Part shown: piece by piece, positions 11,771-22,589 of the stretch
Position numbering within the stretch: position 1 is the stretch's first letter
How the letters are laid out: every line of letters begins with the position of its first letter
Source: Girardinichthys multiradiatus
Taxonomy: Eukaryota > Chordata > Actinopteri > Cyprinodontiformes > Goodeidae
NCBI RefSeq assembly: GCF_021462225.1
Contig: NC_061794.1
Coordinates: 21,131,284 to 21,195,283 of the forward strand
Length of the DNA stretch: 64,000 bases
Direction: 5' to 3'
Notes under the pieces: model-generated
The model's database searches: none
The model's input: only the letters and a program-made list of their open reading frames with translations
What the model was told of the DNA's origin: nothing
Program-made: the position numbers and the translations under genes

Positions 11771-13634
11771 GGACACAGCATGCACATAAAGCATGTTCTG
11801 TGTTTCAAGACCAGGATCATGTATAGTAGAGAATAACTGTTTTGGGCTCAAGATTTTGTGCCTTTACTCAGTACCAGTTTTCTGTGGCATGGTCAAAATT
11901 AAACGTTCCCTTTTTGAATGCTAGGTATTGCCATGCATTGTCAAGTGTATGAATTTAATTTATCAATGTCTGAATGATCAATAGCATTTCACATATTGAT
12001 GAGGTGTATAAACTTCTTGAAGGTTCGATACCACAACCCTTCGTAATCCATTAACCTTTCCCTGGAGTTCAGGTCAACGTTAGATTTATAGGGACCTACT
12101 GTAATAAATCCACTTGTACATCATTTAGTGTCTTGGGGGATTTGCAGTGCATTCCTGTCTACAAAGCATCATTTATCCTAGCCTCATATTCTCATCTGTA
12201 TTATGAAGAGTCCCAACACCATACACCACAGTTTGCATTATGAACCCTGTGTGCATTTAAATTTGCTCCCTTGTGCCAGTGGCTCTCGGTGTGGTGGTGA
12301 AGAGAGGGGCTGTTTGTCCAAAGCAACACCTTGGTTTTGACACCATTTGACTCCCCAGCTGGGAGCCTTAACCTCATCAATCTTGCTGCTAAACGGAGAG
12401 CACTCAATAGGATGGTGTATTGACACGATCTGAACTCCATTGTTCACTGGAACTGAGCACTCAGCAGGTTAGAGGCCCGAGTGTCTCCTTGGATCAATGC
12501 AGGAGTTGTTAGCCCACAGCAGCAGCAGGAGCAGTTAGAGGACAACTGTGACTGTCTCTCCACCTTAAACATCTTCTGTTCTCCAACAGTGGAGCCCTCC
12601 ACTGTTAATCATGTCACAGTGTTTTTGTTTTCCCATCACCCTAAATGGGGATATTTGCATAGCAACAGAGGTCCTTCTGAAGCATCAATCTTATCCAAAC
12701 ATGCAGAAAACTCGAGGAAGTGTGCTGTAATATGCTTTAGTAAAGGTCAAATGCAATGCAGGATGAAGCAAACTGGGGATGAAATCTTTCATGTGAGACA
12801 TGAAGTATGTTGTGTGTAAATGGTGACAATCAGATGTCATTTTTACAATTAGTCTACTATGGAAGTATCATTTTAATCTTCTTGGACCATCTGTATGATT
12901 GTACTTATAGTGTAATCATCAGCAATGAGGACCTTTTCATCACTTTCTTCTGTCTATTCTTTGTTTTCTGAGGAGGAACTCTATAATGTTACTTAAATAA
13001 ATTTGAAAAGGTTATTTGATTAATTTGAAATCTAAAACATATACTGTCACAGAGTGATACTTTTAATGAATTTCTGTTAACTAATAAATCCCAAATATCA
13101 ATTTCTCAGAACGTTAAAATTTAGCATAAGACCAGTAAAAAAGATTGACACACTCTACAAGGAGGGTATGCCACAAAACGTTATTGCTAAATAAACTTGG
13201 TGTTTCCAGACCGCTGTCTCAAATTATATTAATGAAAAATTAAGTGGAAGTAAAATCTGCCGTGAAAAAAAGTGTACAATCAACAGGGATAACCACTGTT
13301 TTGGGAGAACTATGAACAAAACCCCATTCAAGAAGTTGGGGAAGTTTCACAAGGTGTGGACCTCAAAGTCAGTGTTTCAATATCCACCACCCACAACTAG
13401 CGCATTCTGTCCTAAGTAGAAATGTTGCTGAAGAGGATCAAACTTGCTCGAGGTCAAGTGTGAAGTTTCCCCAGTTTATGATGATCTGCTGGTGTTGGTC
13501 CACTGTGTTTTATGAAATCCACATTAAATGCAGCCATGAACCAGAAAGGTTTAAAGGAATTCAGGTTTCCTTCTACTGACAAGATTCATAAAGATGCTGT
13601 GCACCCGTCCACACTCCCAAAATGGTATCACTTA

Positions 13635-13675
<41 letters not shown>

Positions 13676-13836
13676 TCAACTTTGATAGAGTATTGATTGA
13701 CCTCCTATGACCTTCATTCATTGCTGTAAGTTGTTATCTCATTCTACTTTTCTAATGTGTTATTTAGTAGTATTTGACTAATTTGCCTAAAATCATTTAT
13801 CCTTGGTTTAACCAGTCTTGTAGCAAATACTAACAG
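11771..13836. other. Intergenic, upstream of the SLC1-like remnant
   Basis: No gene was recognised. About 13110-13460 resembles a decayed DNA transposon: phrases like ACAATCAACAGGGATAACC and a short similar stretch at 14540-14720. 12220-12640 is unique and slightly GC-richer. I found neither a promoter nor a leader exon for the SLC1-like gene with any certainty. Confidence 0.45.
13639..13672. repeat. (AT)n microsatellite
   Basis: About 17 perfect AT units. Confidence 0.95.
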
Positions 13837-13960
13837 GCTGATGTGAACGAAATCACAGCTGAAAAAATTAAATTTGCTACAGACCGGTGTAGCAAGAATA
13901 AAACCTGCTTCCACAGAGTGAACCTGTTCACATTTGCAACTGTGGTATCCGTTTTTCTGG
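13837..13960 (+). pseudogene. SLC1-like gene, first recognised coding exon
   Basis: The segment reads SKNKTCFHRVNLFTFATVVSVFLG and ends in phase 1 at a strong donor (G|GTAAGT at 13961). A cytosolic N-terminus followed by the start of TM1 is what SLC1 proteins show here. There is no in-frame ATG. An ATG at 13841 is followed at once by TGA, one frame away from the coding frame. Either the exon begins at the AACAG acceptor (13832-13836) and the start codon lies further upstream, or a small insertion destroyed the start. Confidence 0.7.
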
Positions 13961-15276
13961 GTAAGTGTGTGTTACATCTGTGTCAAAAAAGGGACAAAAC
14001 ATATCCTGAACTGGTTGTGCTAGCAGTAAATACTTAATTTGTTTTAATAATATGTGACTACATATTTAACTTCAGAATAAAATAGTTGTGTACACTTTCT
14101 GTGTTTACTGCTTAATACACGGTCTAATTAAAAACAAGTATTTACAGGCTTATACTAAAGAAACCATTTTATGTCGCAGTAGCCAATTCACTTCTTCCAA
14201 AGCTAAGAGAAATACCACTGTTTGCTGTTGATTGCAGAAGCCAGTCTCCATAGTCTGTTGTCAAGGCAACCAAGTAATGTTGACATATTTATTTGAAATC
14301 CAGTATCCCTGTACATGACTGTTTCAGTACTTTAGAGGGTATAGGTGCATCAGAGTAAATTACAGTTTCAAAAAGTGAAATTAAATTAGTGATTCAATCC
14401 AAAAAGTGAAACTCTACAGACGCATTGCTCACCTTGTAATAAATTGTTCACATAGTTAATTTGGATCATGAGGACTTAAAGCTAATGAATACCTAAAACT
14501 TAGCTTCCTAGAAAATAGGAACGTTACGTAAAGTTCTTTATATTATTCACAAAGAGTGGAAGCCACAAAGGGTCATTGCTGAAGAATCTACCTGCTCACA
14601 GATTCTTGTGTTCAACCTAATACCACACGATTAAAAGGATTATTAAATCAAGCCCATTCAAGAGGAAGATTAAGGAAGCATGGACTTCCACCTATGGGCG
14701 AATCTAGACGAGCTTAAACTCATTCTAGTATATGTAGTGGATTTTGTTTTGGATAAATTGAGTACTACGAAGGTTTTCACAAAACACGTGTAGCAATAGT
14801 ATTAACTACATATCCTGCCAGACTTATATAAATTGTATTATTTTTACCTGACTCAACTCTTTGAACATCTTTCCATCTCTCTGAAAGATAAATTCTCTTT
14901 GATTAAAGGGGCTTAAATTGCATGAGATGAATCAGAATATTTCCACTTCAGTTGATAATTGATGGTGATAATAATTACAAATAAAGTAGTAAAATGTGAA
15001 TACAATTACAATTTAAAATAAACATTACATAAAATGTTAGGGAACTAAATGGGAAGTAATCATATATACAATCAAATCTACTTTTTTAACTGCTTAAACA
15101 TAACGTTTGATTATTACCATTTCACAAAGTCCTGACTAATAGATTTTTACAACACTTTTTATCCTGCTTTCTGAGAAGGACGTAAAAAGGTGTTTTAGTC
15201 TTGTAATTAGAAGATGACTTGTAATATAATTGGCATTATTCTCTATGAATGATCTAATCCATCTAGTCTATTAAAG
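13961..15276 (+). other. SLC1-like intron 1
   Basis: The intron runs from GTAAGT at 13961 to a TATTAAAG acceptor at 15269-15276. That acceptor is weak in pyrimidines but is the one that keeps phase 1 and gives the TM1 alignment (LG-NFS-GLGLKQY). It is AT-rich, with a decayed repeat fragment at about 14540-14720. Confidence 0.6.
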
Positions 15277-15333
15277 GTAATTTTAGTGGCTTGGGTTTGA
15301 AGCAGTACGCCACTCTGTCATCACTCGAGAAAG
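15277..15333 (+). pseudogene. SLC1-like coding exon 2, 5' fragment
   Basis: These 57 bp read G-NFSGLGLKQYATLSSLEK, the end of TM1 and the first extracellular loop, and break off at the Gypsy insertion. The last five bases, GAAAG (15329-15333), are repeated at 20517-20521 on the other side of the element. Joining 15333 directly to 20522 restores an uninterrupted phase-1 exon continuing VYTRLPGQLLFW, where SLC1 proteins have their (Y/F)xxFPGE motif. Confidence 0.82.
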
Positions 15334-15783
15334 TATCATGAATTGCTTAGATAGTCGAAGTAGAACAAAACCAGAGGATGAAACAGACTCAGCACACAGG
15401 ATAAGACGGTAAATGAGGTTTATTTCTACTGTAGACTTTGTTTAAGGAATCTTGAGCTGGAGTTGTCCAGAAGCCAGAGGAAGAGGAGGTAAACCCAGGA
15501 ATCCAAGGAGAGAGAGAGTACTGGTGATGAGAATATTTACAGTGCAGTCCTTAGGAGGGAGTATTAACAGATGTTGGCAGGCAGATAGGCAGGTCGACAG
15601 GCAGACAGGCAGGCAGACGGATAGGCAGACAGACAGGAGTCCACATAACGGAGGTTATGTTCCAGCAATGGTCTGTATCAGCAGCTACCTTAAGAAGCCC
15701 ATGAGCTCATTAGGAGAATGCGTTGCAGCTACAGACAATGAGCTGCCAGAACCAACCAGAAGGGGAGGAGCAGAGATCCTACA
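15334..15783 (-). repeat. 3' LTR of the Gypsy element (450 bp)
   Basis: Nearly identical to 20071-20516. On the element's strand it begins TGTAGGATCTCTGC and ends CAATTCATGATA. It carries a short tandem array of GGCAGACA-like units (about 15578-15637) that differs in arrangement from the other LTR. Confidence 0.95.
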
Positions 15784-15794
15784 GTACCCTCCCC

Positions 15795-17312
15795 TCAACG
15801 ATTGCCTCCAGGCAATCCAGAACGCTTTTCAGGATGGCGTTTGTAAAAGGACGTGATGAGAGCAGGGTCCAGGATGTGAGAACGAGGAACCCAGGTTCTC
15901 TCTTCAGGTCCATATCCTGCCCAATCCACAAGATATTGAAAACCACGCCCCCTACGCCGAACATCCAGGATACGATTGACCGTATATGCAGGGTGGTCAT
16001 CAATGAGTCGAGCAGGAGGAGGGGACTTGGTGGGAGGACTCAGGGGACTTTCCGAGACTGGCTTGATCTGGGAAACATGGAAAGTAGGGTGAATGTGCAT
16101 GGAAGATGGTAGTTTGAGTCTCACCGCAGATGGGTTGATGATCCTCTCGATGAGAAAAGGGCCAATGAAACGGAGGGCCAACTTTCTAGAAGTATCTTTT
16201 AATTTAATATTCCTGGTGGAAAGCCAGACTCTCTGATTGATGCGGTAGACAGGTGCAGCAGAACGGTGACGGTTAGCGAACCTCTTATTTTGTTCCAGGG
16301 TGCGTAGGAGGGTCCTCCTGGTCTGTTGCCAGATCCTACGACACCTGGAAACATAATGCTGAACAAAGGGGAACAGGATGTCAGATTCAACACTGGGAAA
16401 CAGCGGGGGTAGATAGCCCAGTGAAGCCTCAAAGGGGGACAAACCAGTAGCAGAGGAAGTATGTGTGTTGTGAGCATATTCGATCCATGTGAGATGTTTG
16501 CACCAAGAAGAGGGGTTGTCATTTATTACGCACCTCAAGGCGACTTCAAGTTCCTGGTTGCATCTTTCTGTCTGTCCATTAGATTGGGGGTGGTATTCAG
16601 ATGAAAGACTTACGGAGGCACCAAGAGCTTTGCAAAACTCCTTCCAAACTTGTGAGATGAACTGCGGGCCTCGGTCAGAAACAATGTCCAAAGGTATGCC
16701 ATGGATGCGGAAAACGTGGAGAACCAGGAGTTGGGCAGTCTCCAATGCAGACGGAAGCTTGGGTAAAGGAACAAAATGGGCTGTTTTAGAGAATCTGTCA
16801 ACAACAGTAAGGATGACTGTGTTACCGTCAGATGGCGGGAGACCAGTGATGAAATCAACGGAAATGTGGGACCAGGGGCGGCTAGGGGTGGGCAGAGGTT
16901 GAAAAAGACCAGCAGGGGGTTGATTAGTGTTCTTGTTTCGAGCACATGTGGGACAAGCTGCAACAAAATCTTTAATGTTGAGGTTCATAGTCGGCCACCA
17001 GAAATACCTTTTGGTAAATGTGATCATACGAGTCACCCCAGGATGACAAGTCAATTTATTGTTGTGCACCCAATCCAGAACTTTATTGACGACAGAGTTG
17101 GGAACGAACAGCTTGCCCACTGGGCCAGTACCTGTGTCAGGTTCGGACCTCTGTGCCTCCCTGATGTCCTTTTCAATGGCCCAGGTGAGGGCGCCCACAA
17201 TACAAGAATCCAGTAGGATGGAAGCTTCGGTCTTGAGTTGGTCAGAATGAGAGAACTGGCGAGAGAGAGCGTCAGGCTTAATGTTCTTGGAACCGGGTCT
17301 GTAGGAGACCAA
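15795..17312 (-). CDS. Gypsy pol 3' part: integrase and chromodomain
   Basis: An open frame of 505 codons. It starts just after RNase H ([17 protein letters not shown]), then has an HHCC zinc-binding region ([12 protein letters not shown] ... CPTCARNK). The integrase core carries all three acidic residues in [18 protein letters not shown] and QSNGQTER. It is followed by a GPY/F-type region ([12 protein letters not shown]) and a chromodomain ([20 protein letters not shown] then [13 protein letters not shown]). Chromodomains in this class are thought to direct integration through histone marks. This part looks intact, unlike the reverse transcriptase. Confidence 0.93.
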   Translation of the reverse strand: MVSYRPGSKNIKPDALSRQFSHSDQLKTEASILLDSCIVGALTWAIEKDIREAQRSEPDTGTGPVGKLFVPNSVVNKVLDWVHNNKLTCHPGVTRMITFTKRYFWWPTMNLNIKDFVAACPTCARNKNTNQPPAGLFQPLPTPSRPWSHISVDFITGLPPSDGNTVILTVVDRFSKTAHFVPLPKLPSALETAQLLVLHVFRIHGIPLDIVSDRGPQFISQVWKEFCKALGASVSLSSEYHPQSNGQTERCNQELEVALRCVINDNPSSWCKHLTWIEYAHNTHTSSATGLSPFEASLGYLPPLFPSVESDILFPFVQHYVSRCRRIWQQTRRTLLRTLEQNKRFANRHRSAAPVYRINQRVWLSTRNIKLKDTSRKLALRFIGPFLIERIINPSAVRLKLPSSMHIHPTFHVSQIKPVSESPLSPPTKSPPPARLIDDHPAYTVNRILDVRRRGRGFQYLVDWAGYGPEERTWVPRSHILDPALITSFYKRHPEKRSGLPGGNR

Positions 17313-17602
17313 CGGGCTTGTCTGGGGTTAAGTCTCTTGGCATTTTGAATGTAGGAGAGGTTCTTATGATCAGTCCAAATGAGAAAAGGGACTTCAGTAC
17401 CCTCTAACCAATGCCGCCATTCCTCAAGCGCCAACTTGATGGCTAAAAGTTCACGGTTGCCCACATCATAATTTTGCTCTGCTGGAGACAAGCGACGAGA
17501 AAAATAGGCACATGGATGTACCTTATCATCCAGAGGAGACTGTTGAGAAAGAATAGCCCCTACTCCAATGTCAGAAGCATCAACCTCTACAATAAAGTGC
17601 AC
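17051..17602 (-). pseudogene. Gypsy pol: RNase H segment, frame-shifted
   Basis: The RNase H domain reads [56 protein letters not shown] and [11 protein letters not shown]. It lies one frame off from the reverse transcriptase before it (shift near 17603). It loses register with the integrase frame near 17300-17330, where about nine residues normally found after RWS seem to be deleted. Confidence 0.88.
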
Positions 17603-19136
17603 ATGGATCAGGATGGGTCAATATGGGTGCTGAAGAAAATAGAGTCTTTAATTCCCCAAATGCCCTTTCTGCCTCAGGAGTCCAATGGAACGTTTTCAGA
17701 GAGGAGGTGAGTTGAGTGAGAGGTGCAGTAACCTGACTGTAGTTCCTTATAAACCTCCTATAAAAATTTGCAAATCCCAAGAACCTTTGAAGTTGCCTGC
17801 GATCAGTTGGAGTAGGCCACTCTGCCACTGCCTTGGTTTTCTCGGGATCAGTTCTGTACCTGCCTGCCTCAAAAATAAAGCCCAAAAAAGACACAGATGT
17901 GACACTGAATTCGCACTTTTCGGCTTTAACAAAGAGTTGATTCTCAAAAAGCCTCTGGAGAACTGTTCTGACATGCTGGCGATGTTGTTCTATGTTCTGG
18001 GAAAAAATCAAAATGACATCCAGATAAATGAAAACAAAGAGGTTGAGAAAGTCACGAAGAACATTATTAATAAGAGCCTGGAAAACAGCCTTAGTCAACC
18101 CGAAAGGCATAACCAAATACTCAAAATGTCCTAGGTGGGTTTTGAAAGCTGTTTTCCACTCATCACCCTCTTGGATCCGGACCAAATGGTAAGCATTTCA
18201 CAGGTTGAGTTTAGTGAAGATCTTGGCAGAATGTAATTGTTCATGTATGGAATCAATAAGTGGTAGTGGGTATTTATTTTTAATAGTGATTTGATTCAAT
18301 CCTCTATAATCAATACAGGGTCTTAATGTGCCGTCCTTCTTACCCACGAAGAAGAATCCGGCGCCAACAGGGGAGGTAGACGGACGAATGATCCCAGATG
18401 CTAAAGAATCCTCAATGTACTCTTTCATGACCTTTCTCTCAGGTCCGGAGAGATTAAAGAGTCTGCTGGATGGTAGCGGAGCGCCTGGGAGGAGATCAAT
18501 AGAGCAGTCATAGGGGCGATACTGAGGTAAAGAAAGAGCCCCTTGTTTGCTAAACACAGGTGCGAGATTGTGGTATTCAGGTGGAACTTTGGACAGATCA
18601 ACAGGCTCAGAAGGTTTGAGTTGTTTGATAGAGTGAGAGACAGCAGTTCTTAAGCAATTCTGGAGACAGAGATTACTCCATCTCTCTACTCTGCCCTCCA
18701 CCCAATTAATAGCAGGATTATGTTTCTGCAACCAGGGAAACCCCAAAACTAATTGTGGAGAGATGGAAGAGACAACAAAGAACTCACCCCATTCATGATG
18801 GTTACCAGAGGTGATGATGTGAAGCTGAGGCACTTTAAATCTCACTTGACCAGTGATGCCAGTGACAGAAAGGGAATGGTTGAGAGGCTGAGAGGGTATT
18901 TGAAGTTTATCAACCAGATCCAAGGAAATAAGATTCTGTTCAGCACCAGAATCAATAAAGGCGTCAACAGGAAACTTCTCTTGGCCAACAATAATAGTGA
19001 CCGGAAAACACAGACGAGAGACAGGGGAAGAATGGGATATGCTCATCAAAGTCCCCTGACCTATTGACGAGCCCTCTCTTTTCCCTTCCTGGGGCATCTT
19101 GTGATAAAATGTCCTCCTTGTCCACAATATAGGCAA
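17580..19136 (-). pseudogene. Gypsy pol: protease and reverse transcriptase, broken
   Basis: The frame opens at 19136, overlapping the end of gag in the -1 frame. The protease shows [16 protein letters not shown] and [17 protein letters not shown]. The reverse transcriptase follows with [17 protein letters not shown] at 18198-18200 interrupts just before NAYHLVRI. Further on, two residues are missing in the [10 protein letters not shown] block, and the catalytic motif reads [11 protein letters not shown]. The second Asp of the YLDD box is thus Val (GTC at 18015-18017 on the minus strand). Reverse transcriptase from this copy cannot be functional. Confidence 0.92.
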
Positions 19137-20068
19137 AGACCACCCTCAAAGTGACATTGTCGTTCTTCTGGGGAGAGTCGAGTGTGACCAATCTGCATTG
19201 GTTCCGGTTCCGCAGATCTCTCTGAAGAGGAAGTGGGTGCGTCGAGGAAAGTGGTTCGAGGCGCCAGAGAGTGCTGCCACTGTGAATTGTAGTTCCTTTC
19301 TGTTTGTCTCTCTCTTAGACGGTTGCCAATGCGGATCGATAGGTTGATTAATTCATCCAGTCTTTCGGGTTCATCTCTCAAAACCAACTGGTCCTTTACT
19401 TGATCTGCAAGGGAATTAACAAAAATACCCTTGAGTGCCGCTTCATCCCAACCCACCTCCTGCGCTGCCACCCGGAAGTCAATGGCGAACTCAGCCAACG
19501 CTCTCCTTCCCTGTTTGAGGGTGAGTATCTTCTTAGCCGCTGCCTCCTGCTGGAGTGGTTGATGGAAGACTCTCTTGAAGTGACTGAAAAAAATGGCATA
19601 ACTAAGAGACTCAACAGGGTTAGATGCCAAATAGGCGTGCGCCCAGCGCAGAGCAGATCCCTTTGGCGAGGTAACAATATAAGTAATCTTGGAGGCAGCA
19701 GTAGGGAAAAGGGAGGGGGAACGACTAAATGCTAATTCACACTGGAGAGAAAAACCACCAAAGTTATTAGGATTACCATCAAACAGTTCAGATGGACGGA
19801 AGTCAGGCTCTCGGATCCCAGAAGATAGAATTGTGGGTGGCTGAGGATTCTCTAAACGAGCTGGAGGATTGGAAGAGGCAGGTGAGAGTTTGGTTATGAT
19901 TTTGCTTAAAGCATGAACCATACCACCAAGTTCTGTGAGATGAGAATCCGTAGTCCTTTGTTGTTGCAGTAGCTGTTGAAGCATGGTTTCAGTAGATTGT
20001 AGGCGTTCCTTTAAGGAAGTCTGTTCATCATCTGAATTGTTCTTCGACATGTTAGATGGCTGGAACAT
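19061..20068 (-). CDS. Gypsy gag, intact
   Basis: An open frame of 335 codons. After a short coiled-coil-like N-terminus ([19 protein letters not shown]) it has the capsid-type region ([37 protein letters not shown]) and ends in a CCHC zinc knuckle ([15 protein letters not shown]). The ATG lies only two bases from the LTR edge at 20071, so there is almost no leader. pol continues in the -1 frame, which suggests frameshifting. Confidence 0.93.
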   Translation of the reverse strand: MFQPSNMSKNNSDDEQTSLKERLQSTETMLQQLLQQQRTTDSHLTELGGMVHALSKIITKLSPASSNPPARLENPQPPTILSSGIREPDFRPSELFDGNPNNFGGFSLQCELAFSRSPSLFPTAASKITYIVTSPKGSALRWAHAYLASNPVESLSYAIFFSHFKRVFHQPLQQEAAAKKILTLKQGRRALAEFAIDFRVAAQEVGWDEAALKGIFVNSLADQVKDQLVLRDEPERLDELINLSIRIGNRLRERQTERNYNSQWQHSLAPRTTFLDAPTSSSERSAEPEPMQIGHTRLSPEERQCHFEGGLCLYCGQGGHFITRCPRKGKERARQ

Positions 20069-20070
20069 AC

Positions 20071-20516
20071 TATCATGAATTGCTTAGATAGTCGAAGTAG
20101 AACAAAACCAGAGGATGAAACAGACTCAGCACACAGGATAAGACGGTAAATTAGGTTTATTTCTACTGTAGACTTTAAGGAATCTTGAGCTGGAGTTGTC
20201 CAGAAGCCAGAGGAGGAGGAGGTAAACCCAGGAATCCAAGGAGAGAGAGAGTACTGGTGATGAGAATATTTACAGTGCAGTCCTTAGGAGGGAGTATTAC
20301 CAGATGTTGGCAGGCAGGTAGGCAGATAGGCAGGTCGACAGGCAGGCAGACGGATAGGCAGACAGACAGGAGTCTACATAACTGAGGTTATGTTCCAGCA
20401 AAGGTCTGTATCAGCAGCTACCTTAAGAAGCCCATGAGCTCATTAGGAGAATGCGTTGCAGCTACAGACAATGAGCTGCCAGAACCAACCAGAAGGGGAG
20501 GAGCAGAGATCCTACA
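20071..20516 (-). repeat. 5' LTR of the Gypsy element (446 bp)
   Basis: Matches 15334-15783 with six substitutions, one 4-bp indel and rearranged tandem units. On the + strand it ends ATCCTACA, directly followed by the target duplication GAAAG. Confidence 0.95.
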
Positions 20517-20521
20517 GAAAG

Positions 20522-20605
20522 TATATACTCGCCTTCCAGGACAGCTTCTTTTCTGGCTGTTGCAGTTTGTTACCGTCCCTCTGTTGATGACGAACGTGAT
20601 TCTCA
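20522..20605 (+). pseudogene. SLC1-like coding exon 2, 3' fragment
   Basis: Continues the exon cut at 15333 and reads VYTRLPGQLLFWLLQFVTVP then LLMTNVIL, corresponding to TM2. It ends in phase 1 at donor A|GTAAGT (20606). The sequence just left of it belongs to the LTR and its target duplication, not to the gene. Confidence 0.85.
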
Positions 20606-21030
20606 GTAAGTTACAAAAGTATCTCTAATGTTGTCAATTGTTATACAGGTTTTAAAAGCTTTGTTTCCAGAAAAGGATGTAGTTATTTACTTAGTTGACT
20701 CCAAAGTACAACTAAGGTTTATGAATTATCCTCGCAGCATTTTTTAAAATAATTTATCATTCAAGTGTATTTGTCTTTAAAGTTCTAGCTCGGATTTATT
20801 TAAAGTGTGACCAAAATCTCAGACATTATTCTGTTGAAAAAAACAGCAAGAAAATAAAAACAAAATGCAAATTCAAAACTAGGTTAAAATAAAGTATTGA
20901 GTTATTTCATAAGACTAAAATCTGGTTGAGTCTGACAAGCCACCAGCTTTTCTGTTTCTCCAAACTTGATTCAGAATTACCTCTGTGTACTGTTGGTAAG
21001 ATGATTTGTCAGTTCCCTTTCAACAATAAC
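20606..21030 (+). other. SLC1-like intron 2, 5' part
   Basis: AT-rich intron sequence before the second Gypsy insertion. No feature was recognised. Confidence 0.6.
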
Positions 21031-21726
21031 TGTTATGATTCTGGCATGTCTGCTCTACCCTGTCTCCCTGGCTGCAATCAGCAGATTAGATGCACCTGGT
21101 GGCTGCTGCAGTGTAGTGCAATCTATGGCATGCCAAGCACCTGTGTGTGCCCTGATATATACTGACTCTGACAAGCAGACGGTGCCAGATTTTTGAAAGC
21201 CATCGTGTGAGTAGATATCCAGCGTTCCTTCCTGTCTGATCATTGTTCTTGACCTTGCCTTGCCTTTTGGATTTATGCCTCTGCCTGCTCCCTGTCGGAC
21301 TATTTGGATTTTGGTTGTCGACCTTGTTTCCTGCATCTGGTTTATGCCTCTGCCTGCCCCTTGCCTGACGCCTCTTGTTCCGACCGTTGACCCTGTTTCT
21401 GTCCTTGGATTATTGAACCAGCCTAGCCCTCGGATTATTCAACCTGGAGTCACTTCTTACCTGAGCTGTGGAGATCACCGCCTGCTGCCCACTGAGGTTT
21501 CCCCTCTGGGTTTCAAGTTCCACTCAAGACAAAAGCAGGTTAGTGACTTTTCTGATCCCTGCAAAATCTGGAGAGACTACAAGTCACTAATCCCTCTTTC
21601 TGCCTCAGTGATTCCTGGAAGCTGTGAGGAGTGTTACCTGTGTGACGTTTTCCTGTGGCTGAATAAACCTTTTAAACTTTCAGTACTGTGTCTGGCTGAA
21701 TCTTGGTTCCACCTTTTTCTGATTCA
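21031..21726 (+). repeat. Probable 5' LTR of the second Gypsy element
   Basis: It begins TGTTATGATTCTGGC and ends CTGATTCA, giving TG...CA ends, and carries an AATAAA near 21662. There is no second LTR to compare with, so the borders are inferred from the TG/CA ends and from the gag start 22 bp downstream (21749). Confidence 0.6.
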
Positions 21727-21748
21727 TAGTAGAAAAATCTGGCCAAAA

Positions 21749-22441
21749 ATGGACCCATCGCCAGCACAACAGTAGCGCACCCATGTTGATGAGACCTTTT
21801 CCTGGTTGGGTTCCAGCTTGGAGGAAATAATTTCCACATTACGTTCTGGCAATCTTGTCTCCGAGCCGCCACCGTCACAAAGAAACCACGCCCAAGTGAC
21901 ACGGACAACAGCAGAGGTAAGGGAGCCACGCCTCTCTCCGCCTGAGATGTTCAGGGGAGACCCAGACCAGTGTCGAGCTTTCCTAACTCAGTGTGAAATT
22001 CATTTTGAGCTTCAGCCGTCATCCTTTCCCACTGAACGTTCCAAGGTGGCTTTTGTTATATCTCTGCTGGCAGGAAGGGCGAAGCAGTGGGGGACTGCTG
22101 GAAGGCAAAACAGGTCTACATCTTGTAACTTCTATGAAACTTTTTCTAAGGAACTCATTCGAGTTTTTGACCCTATTATTCCAAGTCGTGAGGCCGTAAG
22201 AGGATTATTGTCCCTCAAACAGGGTGATCAGCCTGTCTTGTCCTATATAATTGACTTTTATTTGTTTGCCGCAGAGAGCCGTTGGAATGAGGCAGCACAG
22301 ATGGATGCATTCATGAAAGGACTAAACGCAGACATCAAGGATGAGTTAGCAACCCGTGACTACCCCTCTTCCCTGAAACAACTCGAGGATCTGGCTGCTC
22401 GCATTGATATTCGGCTGGCAGAGAGAAGGAGGGAGAAGTGA
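21749..22441 (+). pseudogene. Second Gypsy gag, two stops
   Basis: It starts MDPSPAQQ, then hits TAG at 21773-21775. The frame continues with ETFSWLGSSLEEIIS, PEMFRGDPDQCRAFLTQCEI, FELQPSSFPTERSKVAFVIS and LKQGDQPVLSYIIDF (Sushi-type capsid). TGA at 22439-22441 cuts it before the nucleocapsid. The zinc knuckle [15 protein letters not shown] follows near 22600. Confidence 0.87.
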
Positions 22442-22589
22442 CATGAGGAGGGTCACTCATCATTAACTCAGGGTTCTGCACACCGGCATGAGAGAAGGAG
22501 CCGGTCACCTCTCACTGAGGAAAATGAGAATTGTGAGCCCATGCAGCTGGGAAGAACCAAGATTACCCCTGAGGAGAAAGATCGTCAGA

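Larger units (their letters stand above)
15334..20516 (-). mobile_element. Ty3/Gypsy LTR retrotransposon with chromodomain, full length
   Basis: A 5,183-bp element on the minus strand. The order is 5' LTR (20071-20516), gag, protease, reverse transcriptase, RNase H, integrase with a C-terminal chromodomain, a purine-rich tract just before the 3' LTR (GAGGGGAGGG on the minus strand, about 15785-15796), and the 3' LTR (15334-15783). It is flanked by a 5-bp duplication GAAAG (15329-15333, 20517-20521). Gene order and the chromodomain place it among the vertebrate chromoviruses (Sushi-like). gag is open, but pol has a stop, a changed catalytic residue and two frame changes. The LTRs differ by six substitutions and a few indels by my reading, so the insertion is recent. 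Confidence 0.95.

Noticed and set aside
12481..12819. 112-codon open frame starting with a Gln run
   Set aside because: No similarity or exon structure; isolated in intergenic DNA.
15590..15640. CRISPR-like regular repeats (GGCAGACA units)
   Set aside because: Short direct tandem units within an LTR of a vertebrate retrotransposon; no spacers.
20500..20525. LTR edge CCTACAG as a new splice acceptor for the 3' half of exon 2
   Set aside because: It would enter in phase 0, while the upstream SLC1-like exon ends in phase 1, and the pyrimidine tract is poor.
21260..21775. 171-codon open frame upstream of the second Gypsy gag
   Set aside because: Lies inside the probable LTR and shows no protein family resemblance.
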